Shown here one piece after another: positions 1 through 11,125 of a DNA stretch of 64,000 nt. The stretch comes from Podocnemis expansa (taxonomy: Eukaryota > Chordata > Testudines > Podocnemididae). Location: positions 59,440,981 to 59,504,980 of the forward strand of contig ML681963.1 of NCBI GenBank assembly GCA_007922195.1, read 5' to 3'. The number at the start of each line of letters is the position of its first letter. The first letter of the stretch is position 1. A model generated the notes under the pieces. That model was not told the DNA's origin, ran no database searches, and was given only the letters and a program-made list of their open reading frames with translations. The position numbers and the translations under genes are program-made.

Positions 1-1633
1 TGATTTTTGTGGAGGGGAGAAAGAGGAGGCAGGGAGCACAACCGCTATTTTAAAAATAGGTGAGGAGCAGGGCTGCATTTCCTTTAAGAGGCAGCAGCTG
101 GAGTTTTTTTTCTCTTCCCAGGAAGGGAGAGACAAGTGAAGAGCAGAGTGGTCCAGTCCAGAAGGAGATGAAAGGCAAGTACCCTCCTAATTCCAGAACA
201 GCTGTAAGGAGGAAAAGTGACATGATTATTATCCCCCCCCCCCTTTTTTTTTTTAGGGGAAAACCCCTCCCTTCACTGCTGAAAGCCCTCTTTCTCTTAA
301 CAATTGGGACAGGAATTCCTGCTTTCTTTCCAAGCCCTCTTGAAATGCCAGGGCAGGTACCTCCCTCTCCGGTCCCCTCCTTCACAGCCTCTCCTCCAGG
401 CTGAGCAGCTAATGCAAGGAACCCTTTGTTTACTCATATGACTCTCAGCTTCCTAAACAACAGATGTGGAGCAAGGAACCTTCCCTGCCCCCTTTAACAT
501 TTCTACTTCTCCCTGTTCCCACAGCCTGCTGTGTAATGCATCAGTGACTGCTATATGTTTGGCCCTTTGCTACCTATTTTGGAGGGTCTTGTATGCACCT
601 GAAAGATGATACTGTTTAGACCACACTGTCTAGACCTCAAAATAGGACTTCAAGGAAGACATGCCTCATTTGTGTATATATACCAGGTAGTTAGATACTG
701 CTGATGTAATTGATTCCTTTTTGGAGAGCTTTACTCAGGGCCAGTGTTTTAGAACGGTCTCAAAGATAAATTGTTTCCCTTTAACCAGTCACACACTGAT
801 TCTGTAATAATACTTCACAAGTAATTAATGATAGCTGTCCTGAGAAGTCCTTAGCTAAGAGGTGAACTGTATGGTAGATGGGAATCATAGACTTCAGTCC
901 TGGCCTTCAGAAACAGTCAGATATTTGCTATGAAGTGGACTGAACCTCATCAGATTTGCTGCCTCCTTGGCTAAACCAAATGATATCCTTGTACATCATG
1001 TTCTTTTCCAAACTGGTGCCAGTCTTATTACTTCGGTGTGTCGAAAGCCCTGTCTAGTGACTGGAGTAAAAAGGCCTTGATGCTTCTTCCATTATTATTG
1101 ATATTTCACTGAAGTAGTTGCTATTTCCTACAAGTGCTGAACGGTTGTAAGTGAAGAATATATAGTCTACAATAATGAAAGCTTCACAGCTTGCAGGATA
1201 AGTAACTTTTTTTCTTTTGGTCTTTCATTTCCAACTTGTGTCACTCTGTCAACCAGGTACTGAATGAAAATATTTGGGTGACTGACTCAGGACCACTTAT
1301 CTTTGGAATAGTTTGCGGTTGTCACTAACTGATCTTAGTAAAGTCAGTAACTCAGCCTTTGGTCTTGTTGAGATGCTTTAATCAAGTCTCTTAAAGTGTA
1401 TTCAGCTAGCAAGGAAAAGATGCCGAATAACCAATGGCTAACAGCCATTCAGTGTATGGACTTTTAAGGTTCAGTCAGATCAAAGGAATCCTCTCGTCTT
1501 CCTCTCTCACTACTCACTAAACTACAGTTTCCTTGATACCTCTGACCACGATACCTACTAGGCTTGTATCTAGCCCAGGTTCCTATAGCTGTAGCAATGC
1601 TAGGGAGACCTCCATTCTGGTTGCAGACACAGG

Positions 1634-2009
1634 GGGTATGTCTACACTGGAGGCTCTGTTAAGTTGACCTAACAAGGTTGAACTTAAATCAACTTAGAAA
1701 CTCCTGTCGACTGCCTGCGTCACAACTGGCAGGTGCTAGGTCAATGGAGAAGTGGTGCGTTGTGAGTAGCTGTCCCACATTGCACTGGAGAAGTGCCAGT
1801 TAGGTCGACTTAATGGCTTTCCCTATCTGTATTGGCTTCAGTCAACTTAAAAAGGTCAACTTCAGCATTGGTTTCCTTAAGCGGTGGTGTTAAGTTGACT
1901 TAAGGAAGCGCTTAAGTAGACTTAATAAAAGCTCAGTGCATCCACAAAAGTCTGTAGGTCAACTTAACTTTCCTTAAGTTGACCTAAGGCTCCAGTGTAG
2001 ATGTACCCA
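1634..2009. mobile_element. Non-autonomous DNA transposon with GTATGTCTACACT termini
   Basis: The left end GGGTATGTCTACACTGG is matched by the reverse complement of the right end (CCAGTGTAGATGTACCC), giving an element of about 375 bp. The interior is full of short direct and inverted copies of AAGTTGACCTAA-like motifs. I recognise the terminus as a type common in turtle and crocodilian genomes, probably hAT-related. A clean target duplication is not obvious. Confidence 0.6.
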
Positions 2010-3439
2010 GGGAACTGTGCTGCCTGAGTTGGACAGAAAGCAAATTCTTAAATGAAATCAAGTTTTGCAAGGAAGGTAATAACTTAATGTTCATTTTGAG
2101 GAAATTTCTTGACTTGTTTCCACAGAGTGATGCTTTTGTGCACTTTTAAAATGTTTTCCTCTTCCATATTTTTGGCTAGGAAAAATAGAAACCTCATTCA
2201 AAGAAACAAATGCTTTGACTTCAGTGGGGGCAGGAGCTGGCCATTGGTTTGCAGAAAATTTGGGGGTCTATGACCTGCACCCTGCTAAGGGATTATTTAA
2301 AGGGCAGACATGTTAATATTTGGGGCCTGTTAAATAACTTTATGGTTTAATGTTAACAAGTCTTCTTAAATGTTAGTGCTGGGATTAAAAAGCACACACA
2401 AACCGAGAGAGAGAGAGAGTTTAGATATCTGGGTTTAGCTTTTTAATGTGGGAATTGAAGAGGAATTTCTTAGGAGTGTGTCTAGAAACTAGAGAACTTC
2501 CTGGCCAAAGCACTCTACCTCCTGTCTCACTGCCTATGAACTGTCCACTTGCCTCCCTTTTAAATTGTATGTGCACAAGCCATGAAGCTGCTTCAGTTGT
2601 CTCCAGTGGGTCTGGGTACAGACACAGCAAGTGTAGCTGGACTTGGGGAACTAGATAGGAGAGAAGTGGGAAATGTTACATACCCATTGGCTTTTCTTTC
2701 ATGGCTCTGGAGGCAGGAGCTTATTAGGTACCCTTTCAGGGTGAGGTGTGGGGGAATTTCTGTTCTAGTTCACTTGCATCATAGTTGGGTTTTTTGTTTT
2801 TTTTTTCCCCCACACCTTCTTCCCCCAAAGCCACACTCTGAGGATTTGATGTGCGGTACCTAGAAGCAAGAGTAAGTAGCAACCAGAGCCATAGACGTTA
2901 TCCTTTACTTTCATTAGACCCTTAGTTGCAAGTGTTTCCTCCCCCCTGACATCTCTGTTTACCTTCCAGTTAGCACACCCTGAAGTCAGGCTAATGACCC
3001 TGTATAATTTGCCACAGGTTCAGAGTAACAGCACTGGTATCTGCACCTAACTTTCTGGTCCACTCCAGGACTGTCCAATCAGGTCTCCAGCTGTCACCTG
3101 TCTATGAGCAGGAACACTTGTCTCACTCCATTTTCCCCTGGTTATTTTGCTCCTTGTCTTGTGCTGTGATATTCCCCAGGAAGCCAGTCTGTCTGATAAC
3201 CAGTGCCTCTGTATGACTTTCTTGAAGGGCTATGAGCAGTGTATTGTGAGCAGTTACCACCCAGCTCTAAGCAGGCACCTTTATTCTTAATGTAAAAGCG
3301 TTACAGAGACAACATACAATACATTCTTATATATGCTAAGAGCTTGTCAGAGGTCATATGGTGTTCCAGTGAACTAAAATCTTTCTATTGTTATCCAAGG
3401 ATTGGGGCCTCCTTTGGACATAATATCCTGACTGTTTGC

Positions 3440-3595
3440 AAAGTTCCAAATGGGCAGCCATGTTAGTCTAGTAAAGCGCCAAAAAAAAAAAAAAAAAAAG
3501 GAAAGAGTCTTGTGACACTTAAAGACTAAATCTGTTAGACCAACAGATTTAGTTTTTAAGTGCCACAAGACTCCTTGCTTTTTTTGACTATTTGC
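3440..3595. mobile_element. Foldback dimer of a Penelope/Neptune-type tail
   Basis: An antisense tail copy (GTGACACTTAAAGACTAA) is followed within about 15 bp by a sense copy (TTAGTTTTTAAGTGCCACAA). The two form an inverted repeat with a tiny loop. A poly-A tract at 3481-3499 sits in the left arm. The same tail unit recurs at least seven more times in the window. Confidence 0.6.
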
Positions 3596-5304
3596 AGGAT
3601 CAGAAAAAAAGCCTGAGTCTCTTTAAACTCAGCCTTTTTATGTCAAAAGCCCTTTCTTTGTCTGTTAGTCTCTGAAAAATCCAGTTCAAACCAGTGTAAG
3701 CAAGCCTTCCTGGGGGGTGCCTCTCCACTTAAGTTGTACACAACTGTAATTCACCTTAATCATCCCCACTGATTTGGCTCCTTGAAGAGCTATGATAATC
3801 TTCCCCCACTCTGCCCCCAAGTTAAATACAATCACTGGCTCATAGTGATAAATGAATGTAAAACAATGTGGTCCCCAAAGTTACTGCATATGGTTGCAAT
3901 ATTTGTCAGTATCCAGGAGACTTAAAGCTGCCTTAACTGAGACCTAATCACTAAGGAACTCAGTAATACAACAGAAAGCCTACACTCTGGCACCACAGGG
4001 CCTTTGCCTTCAAATGGTGTCTTTGCTATTATTGGACATCCATAGTGGAATGCCGAAGTGCTACTGTGTGGGTATTTTTTTCCCCCCTTGAGGGAGCTGT
4101 AGGTGTGCTGATGCCAAGGCAGTTATATTGAAGAGGACATGTGACACAGCTAGTTGAACACAAGTATAGCAGATCTTGCAGCCATCAGCCTTCTCCAGGG
4201 GAGGATGTGAATTCAGAGATGGAATTGATGGGTAGTACAGAACTAGAAGGATGAAAGCTGCAAAGTATCTCTAAACCTTGCCTGATTTGTTCTCCTTTCC
4301 CAAGTTTGGTAGAACCATGGCAATGCACTGTAATGAACAGCGCATTGCTAGGCATGCATGATCTAATAGGGACAATGATTGAAATTGTATCGTGGCAAAT
4401 TCAAAATTGGCCTCATTAGCAAGAATTTAGCAAGATTCAACAAGATGTTTATGGATAACAATGTCCAGAATTATTGCAGGAAATAGTGAATTTAAAAAAA
4501 GACTCTAGAAGACATCAAATGCAGCATGCTTATGGGTTCAAACCAATCTGAAACTGTCAAGGGAGGAGGACACTTCCTTAAGGGGCAGGCTTTTCTTGTA
4601 TGTGCATGCTGTGGAGTTTCTTGCACCTTCCTCTGAATGATCAGGTGCGGGGATATTGCTGTATACTGTGTTAGAAGGTCTGATCCAGTATGACAGTTCC
4701 ATGTGTTCCAGTCTCAGATTTACCTCCGAGTCCTGAAGTGTCAGCCGAAAATGTGGTAAAGGAAGACTCTCTAATTCATGTGGAATAAGAATCTGAATAG
4801 TGCCTGGTTTGAACAGATGATGGGCTCAGTCCTTTGACCAAAAGGGAGAGTCAGACTGAGATGTTAGGTGCCAGCTTTTATACCAGGGAACTGGAGAGGC
4901 ATTGCCAAGTGAACACTTTTTTAATTTTAGAAATGTTTTTGAAGACGTCAGAAGCCTCTGGGAGGCTGCCTTCAGCTACTCAAGGTACCCTGGAGACAAC
5001 AGTCTACAAGATGGAGACACCAGCCCCACACCTTATTGCAACATGCCCCTCAGAAGCCTTTCAATGGGCGATGTCTTGTAGCTGGACACACCTTAAAGGT
5101 TTATTTTCTTGATCTGTGATTTGATTTTTATGTCAGTTCCTACATGTGTGATGTGAATTTTTTTTTTAAATGTACTGTAGTTTCAGACTGAGTCAAGTGC
5201 TCTGCACCAAACTGCTGCTCTCTGTCCTTCCAAGGCATTGGTTTTAAATATCAAAAGGATACTTTTACCAAAAGGTGGCATTGAATGTTTTGGTCTATGG
5301 TCCA

Positions 5305-5310
5305 AATAAA
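5305..5310 (+). promoter_or_regulatory. Polyadenylation signal AATAAA
   Basis: A canonical hexamer in AT-rich sequence, with a second copy at 5420-5425 and a third at 6035-6040. These are candidate ends of a transcript entering from the left. Which, if any, is used cannot be told from sequence. Confidence 0.4.
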
Positions 5311-6117
5311 GTTTATATTTATAGTGTGCTTGCATTTCCTTCTAGAGCTGTTAGTGTGTTTATATTCAGTATGGTGTGGCTGCTTTGTGACATGTATTGT
5401 TTAAAATCCAAACTCTTTAAATAAACTTTTCACTATGCAACTATGACTTGTTTTTCTGCTCAGGTGAGAGAGTGTTTCTGAACTAGGAATTGGACTTCAG
5501 GCCTTACAACAACAAAACTGACCTGAAGTAATTTTTTTTAAGCAAAGCAGAGAGAATGGAATCAGGCTTAGGACCTTTGGAGTAGCAACAGACTTGAGCA
5601 GTTGGCACCTAAGAATGCTTTCCTTTCTAGTCTTAGTTGGCATAAGAAGGGTATTGCCATTGGGAATGTCCCAATACTGGAGCTCTTCTGGCACTGGGTG
5701 CTGCTAGGTGCTTCTTTAAGAAGTTTGTGATTCTGTTTACAGTGGTGCTGTGAGAAGTCTTGTAGTCACTTGTCTTCCTTTGATTTCTTATGAGTGGGTG
5801 CAGCCTGGAGGCAGAATATTCCTCAACTTTGAAGGCACAGGGGTAAATTAGTCTTCGAGGCTTTGTGTTCAAGTTTTTTTTTCCCTTTTAATGTATGCGA
5901 TCAAGTTCCATCCCAAGCCTGACTCCATTCTTCTGAACTCCAACTGACCAGTAAGTGGCTTGCCAAAACCATGCAATGTGGATACTCTTTCCTGGCCTTT
6001 TTTAGTCAAGCACAAATTGATTTCTTGAGTTCCAAATAAAGCTGGTTTAGATGTGATGCAGGGGACTCCATATAGCTCTGAAGCCTGATCACCTACTGGT
6101 AGTATCTGTATTATAGC

Positions 6118-6519
6118 CCTGGCCAGATCAATGCAGGGGCTATAGGGCTTAAGCCAGAGCCTAAAGGGGGGTCCTGGCTTGAGCCCCTAAGCCCCTTCTG
6201 TGATCCATGCTGTCCCACTCAGCTCCATGCTCCTACCCTATCCCTGGGCTGTCTGGTTATGCCTTTAGTGTTCAATCTGGTGGCCAGGTCAGCTGGCACA
6301 CAGTGTGGCTTTCCAGAGCCTGTGGCTCTGGGGGGCTGCAATGAAAGCCACATCATGTCAAGAGCCAGCTAGCCCTACCCCTAGCTGGGGGTAGACCAGC
6401 TACAGTATCTCCCCCCCCCCCAAATACTGGCCTGCCTGCAGGCTGCTGGGGTGGGGAGCTGGAGCCTCAGATTGGGGGGCCCACTGGTGGACAGCCCCAG
6501 GCCCCTTAATCTGCCCCTG
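6118..6519. mobile_element. hAT-like non-autonomous element, GC-rich interior
   Basis: The left end CCTGGCCAGATCAATG and the right end CTTAATCTGCCCCTG are imperfect inverted repeats of the CAGGGC(C/T)GGATTAAG type. The same family, with similar ends and interior, recurs at 17715-18221. No target duplication is convincing. Confidence 0.5.
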
Positions 6520-7784
6520 CTTGTAATGCCTAGCAGAAGAGGACTACTGGGTAGCTCTCTTTTTCACCAACTTTAGAGTTCTCTGGGGATTGTAGGAGCT
6601 TTGATTAAATTCCCCATCTTTTCCTTTTCAGCTTCTGTGATTAGTGGGCTGTAAGATCACTAGGCTACTCTGAAGGCCATATTTAAATATTACCAAAGAG
6701 CAGGCACTGTGCACAAACCACCTGCCAGATACAATAAAAGCAGAAATTGCTACACTACCTTGATGTGATTTTTTTTTTTATACACTCTGCCCCATTCATG
6801 CAGCTTTAAGTGCTTTTAGGGTGTTCAACATGGAGGGAATAGTGCAAAGTTGAGGATGATTCCCATGCCCCATATCTGCTGCTTCCAGTTTGTATTTTTA
6901 TCCTTCAGTTTGCTCTGAGTATTGATGTGAAACAGCATTTATGGTCATGATGAATTTAAAGGCTAGTCACATAAAATTCGTACTCTGAATTTTTTCACAT
7001 GGGGAACCAAATTCTAAGAATTCTGTTCATTCAGTCCTGGAATGAAAACAAGGCCATGTGATTTGGGCCAGATCACCCATCAGGCTAGACTACTGTACGC
7101 TCACGGTTACCAATCTGCAGCCTCAGTTCTGTCCTTGTTCTTGAATAATTTCAAACGGCAGCTTCGGAAAACTGACTTGTGGATGCTTCCTTCCCAGAAG
7201 TAGCTGTGACACTTACCTCATGAGCTAGTTGATTGGCAGTAGGCCTTTCTTACACTGATTGTACCAGATACACTTTCCTAACTGTACCTCTTGGATGCAC
7301 AGTGGAAGCCAAGAAGGGATTTAGCCATTGAAATGCTGAGTATCACAGCACCTAGCATTTAGAAAATCACAGGGACAGTATTGTGATCCAGGGCCTGAAT
7401 TTGACACCAATGCTTCTTAAATAATTAATAGGGAGAGATAGGTACTGAAGAGTTACATTCACAAAAGCCACTGTACAAAATGGGGAGCTGCCTACCTTAG
7501 TCAATGGGAGATGCTAACCCAAGGCTTGTTTCCTAAGCCTTCCCCTCTCAGAATTAGGTGCCTAGCTCTATATAGCAATCCAAAAACGGAGCTGGCTGAT
7601 GCAGACAACCTAGGAGGTACCTAAACAGTTTCTAATGGGAATGAGTTCAGTAGTTCCCTTATTCCATGTAAAACTGACAGAAGAGAGGGATTCCCTAACA
7701 ACTGGCCTAGAGAGACGTTCTTTCTCGGGCCCACTGTCTGTTCAATAGAGAGAACAAGACAGAGAATAAGAATTACTCTAACTG

Positions 7785-8020
7785 AATGGCTGGAGCACCC
7801 ACCTGGCTTGTAGGAGACCCTGAGTCCAGTCAGTTTATTTATCCAGTGGAACAGTTTCAATGGGAAAAACTGAGGAAGCCCCACATCAGAATATTCCAGT
7901 GCTGTGGTTAGAGAACTTCCCTGAGGGGGAAGACATCTCTGTTCAAATCCTTTCTTCCCCTCTGAAGGCAGTGACTCAAACCTGGGTCTTTCACATCGCA
8001 GGTAAGTGCGCTACCCCTGG
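7785..8020 (+). mobile_element. tRNA-derived SINE fragments
   Basis: A GTGGTTAGAG A-box-like motif at about 7905 is followed by GTTCAAATCC, a B-box-like motif, at about 7942. The next 60 bases carry an opposite-orientation head (CTCAAACCTGGGTCTTTC). A related head (ATGGCTGGAGCACCC) lies just upstream at about 7785. Together they look like two or more damaged SINE copies. Confidence 0.45.
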
Positions 8021-9062
8021 CATGAAAGTTGCCACCTACAAATTAGAATCACTTCTTGTAGTATTGTGAATGGGCCCTAATTTCATTGCTGATCTGAGGG
8101 GCCACCTACCAGATTAGATTGAAGCAGATGAGTGCTTATTTTCCTATGGTTCATTAATTACTCTGTGGTTTAGATATCTAGCTGCCTAAAGGAAGGCTGT
8201 TGCACATATGTCCCAGTGTCAAAAGCTTAATTGTCTAGGAGACTTTTGCAGTGGCAACATAGGTGCCAGGTGATGTTAGGCACCTACAGGGTTAAGTAAT
8301 AACCAAGTTTTGTTTTGTGAATTGCAAAAGGACTATGCCTGAGGATTTAGGAGCCTAATTCTGGAGTTTAGACACTTAAGTTGCTTTGGGGACAATACCC
8401 AGGCTGTTTGGTGACTCTCTTCTAGCAAGACTCACAAAGTGAATCTCCACTTAGGTCCTTGTCTGTACCTGTTCACTGTTTTAAGGTATTTCACTGTCTG
8501 CAATTTACATTACTCTCTCAAGCCTTATTATCCATGGAGCTGCACAAGTGGTGGATTATGGGTCTTGCCTGTGCCTCTAGATCTAGCCTTAGATGCACAC
8601 TATTGATAGTGACAAAACATGTGGGGATTACCCTAAAATAAACAATTTTAGACCCAATCCAGGTCCCTTTCGTGCCATGAGTTTTGCTCACTGAATGAAA
8701 AAACAGTTCAACCCTTGTATCCATTTCCCTTTACATGTCTGTTCTTCTGAAGACAGAAGGAATAAAGCCATACAGACTCAGTCTTTAGGAATTGCAAAAC
8801 AAAAATCTTTTCCTTTCTATTGTCACAGGCTTCATGGCCTATCCTCAGGAGCATGCTTACAATTCTGCAAAAGGACATGGATCTCTGCGTGGACTGAGGG
8901 TGACCAAAGCACAGCTTACTTTTTGCTGTTTTGCCATTCATCCTTCATTTGTTATTGTACCTTTAAAAACACTTGACCAAACTGCTACAATGTACTCTAT
9001 TTACTGTAGGCCTTGCATTCAAGGTAATAGCTAAATCTTAAAGAGATTGCTTTCCCTAAGAG

Positions 9063-9190
9063 GGTTTGTTTCATCCTCATATTACAGAAATGGAAACTGA
9101 GGCATGGACAAAAATGACTTATGCAATGTTACCCAACAGACCTTTGGCAGAACCAAAAAATTGAACTGAGGTTTGTGGAATTTAGTGCAG
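9063..9190 (-). mobile_element. MIR-like ancient SINE remnant
   Basis: ACAGAAATGGAAACTGAGGCA followed by a degenerate tail is the familiar core of mammalian and reptilian MIR/CORE SINEs, antisense here. Similar remnants lie near 19198-19260, 24405-24535, 28190-28270, 36300-36460 and 57780-57910 (antisense), and near 37405-37500, 55355-55430 and 62235-62350 (sense). Confidence 0.45.
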
Positions 9191-10109
9191 CATTCTATCC
9201 CAAGAGTCTCTAATGCTGTCCTCAGAGATCTTTGTGATACTCTCTTGGTTCTTATCAGATGCTTGATACTTCAAAAGTAGTAATTATCAAAGAATTAGAG
9301 GCAAAACTATTCTGCAATGGGGAGGGGTGTGAGGAGGGGGTGGACACCATTGTGGGTAGGTCTTTACGGTTGGGCAGCAGTCTGTGTGTGGAGGGGACAG
9401 AACAAGGTGGCTGAAGTTTTATATCCCCCTTCTTGCTTCTGCATAGTCATTTCAACCAATACACAGTGGCAGAGCTGTAACTAACCATTTCGGAGCCTGG
9501 CGCACGTTCCACTCAGAACATGCCTCTTACAATGATCGGCCCCTGGAGCCAGCGGTGCGGAACGCGCCCTTCGATAGAGCGGCTCAATGGAGCTGCTCCA
9601 AAACACCTGGGGCAAAGCCCCACTCACCCCACCACAGTTACTGCCCTGCACAGTGGTAGGAGAGGGACAAAAGCAAGTCCTGTTGTCCACCAATGTAGCC
9701 CCTTTCAGTGGAGACTCTCAGACCCCTGGCCTGTTCATGAGCTTCCTCAGCCAGCTGCTACAGCTCCCTTCTTCCAAGAAGTTTCAGTGCCTTCCAGACA
9801 GTCTCATGCCCTGTGTTAGGGTCTCAGCTGCCCTCTGGAAAGTGAAGGACTTGGAAAACTTTGTGTTGGGTTGTAAAGATCCTTCCCACTCCCAGTTCCC
9901 TTTCATTACTCCAAATATGTGCCTAAACTCAGAACATTAATGTGTTGTTGGCTACTTCTGTTCTGTCTCCCCAGCAGCCTCATCTATCACACTTAAAGCT
10001 GTGGCCTATGCCTAGAAACCAGCTGCCTTTTCCTAGGTGCCAGACACAATCCTCTTGATACCCCTCCAATGTGCCTCACAAGCAAAGGGCTTGAGCCCTG
10101 CCAGAACTA

Positions 10110-10290
10110 GGCTGTACACTATGCGAAAAATAAATCTGCTAGTCTTTGAGTGCCACACGACTCCTTGGTTGGTTTTGGGTTTTGGTTTTTTTGTTTTTTT
10201 TTTAATTTTTCTTTGTTTGTCTGTTTTTGTTTTTTGTTTGGTTGGTTTTTTGCTGGACTAGACTAACACTGCTATCCCTTTGGAAATATG
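10110..10290 (+). mobile_element. Penelope/Neptune-type tail, sense, with expanded poly-T linker
   Basis: The sequence AATAAATCTGCTAGTCTTTGAGTGCCACACG, here described in part, is followed by CTCCTTGG, about 90 bp of T/G-rich simple repeat, then GGACTAGACTAACACTGCT. These are the two halves of the tail repeat, separated by an unusually long linker. Confidence 0.55.
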
Positions 10291-10439
10291 CACTAGCTGC
10301 TCCATCTAAATAACTGCAACCACTGCACAGACTTCTGCCGCACTCTGATTCCCACTGGCCCTGGGAACTGGTCAGTCTTTGCCGCAACCAGGCGTGACTT
10401 GCTTGAGGGCAGCCTCTGGCACTGCGAGTGTTACATATA

Positions 10440-10560
10440 GGACAAAAGGGGCAGCCGTGTCAGTCTAGTAAAGCAAAAACCGCAAGAGGTCTTGTGGCAC
10501 TTAAAAACTAACATATTTATTTGTTGCATGAGCTTTCCTGGGAGAAAAATCTCGCTTTGA
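10440..10560 (-). mobile_element. Penelope/Neptune-type tail, antisense
   Basis: GCAGCCGTGTCAGTCTAGTAA, then TCTTGTGGCACTTAAAAACT and TTGCATGAGCTTTCCTGGGAG, match the reverse complement of the tail seen at 34190-34325. Confidence 0.6.
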
Positions 10561-10907
10561 AGAGGAGGAACTTACAGAATGGGATGACAAGGACGGCTTT
10601 AAACAGGGCAGTGAGGCAAATGGGTTTGAGGGCTACTCTGGCCTCCTACCTAATGACAGAACCAATGGGTGCGTCCCCCGCCCCTTCACAGCTGGGGCGC
10701 ATTGGGTGCAGGGTGCGGTGTGGACAGGATTGTGCTAGTGGGGTGGGGCAGATTCGGATTCGGTCCCTCTAGAAGAATGAATAAAAGAGGAGAGGAAAAT
10801 AGGGAAGCCGGGGGCTGGGGTTTAATCCCACGCCTGGGGACATCCCCGCTAGTCCCAGAAGCGGGAAGTTTTGGGACTGCCCTAGCCCCTTCTTTTCCAG
10901 CGTGGCA

Positions 10908-10913
10908 TATAAA
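10908..10913 (+). promoter_or_regulatory. TATA box candidate of the kelch gene
   Basis: TATAAA lies 39 bp upstream of the proposed ATG (10947), within the upstream edge of a CpG-rich stretch (about 10940-11240). If it works as a classical TATA element, transcription would start near 10938-10943 and the 5' leader would be very short. Its position is suggestive, but it is unproven. Confidence 0.4.
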
Positions 10914-10946
10914 GCTCCCGGCTTTCCTGTGACTGCTCCACCTGCC

Positions 10947-11125
10947 ATGCTGCTTTCCAGCCCCGGCCTCTCGGCCAGGGGGCAGTCCCCGCCCCGCAGC
11001 CGGAGCTGGGCTCCTGGGGGCCTCGGGCAGCGGGATGCGCCAGCCGAGCCGCCCCGGGGTCCGGCCCCCAGTCTCCGCTTCTTTGTGCTCTGGTCGCTGC
11101 GGGAGCCGCCCCGGGAGCTCCGCCG
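10947..11125 (+). CDS. Kelch gene exon 1
   Basis: It encodes a Pro/Arg-rich start ending in FFVLWSLREPPREL. The donor is CCG|GTGAGA, with two bases left over for the next exon. It lies in a CpG-rich stretch behind the TATA box. Phase agreement with exon 2 is the main support. Confidence 0.6.

Larger units (their letters stand above)
1..5450 (+). other. Probable 3' untranslated/flanking sequence of an upstream plus-strand gene
   Basis: No convincing coding exon is visible; the open frames here are short and match nothing I recognise. Canonical AATAAA signals at 5305-5310 and 5420-5425 suggest that a plus-strand transcript ends here. In human the gene beyond the 3' end of GSTZ1 is TMED8, transcribed towards GSTZ1, so a TMED8 3' UTR is a reasonable guess, but none of its coding sequence is present. 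The stretch also holds a GA microsatellite near 2405-2420, poly-C/poly-T at 231-255, an inverted-repeat transposon at 1634-2009 and a foldback Penelope tail near 3440-3590. Confidence 0.4.
5451..10900. other. Intergenic region, repeat-rich
   Basis: No supported gene. It holds a hAT-like element (6118-6519), tRNA-derived SINE pieces (about 7785-8020), a MIR-like remnant (about 9063-9190), two Penelope tails in opposite orientation (10110-10290 and 10440-10560) and unassigned sequence. The open frames of 60-117 codons here lack splice context or family resemblance. Confidence 0.6.

Noticed and set aside
7895..7960. Possible tRNA gene
   Set aside because: It has A- and B-box-like motifs but no cloverleaf pairing; better explained as a SINE fragment.
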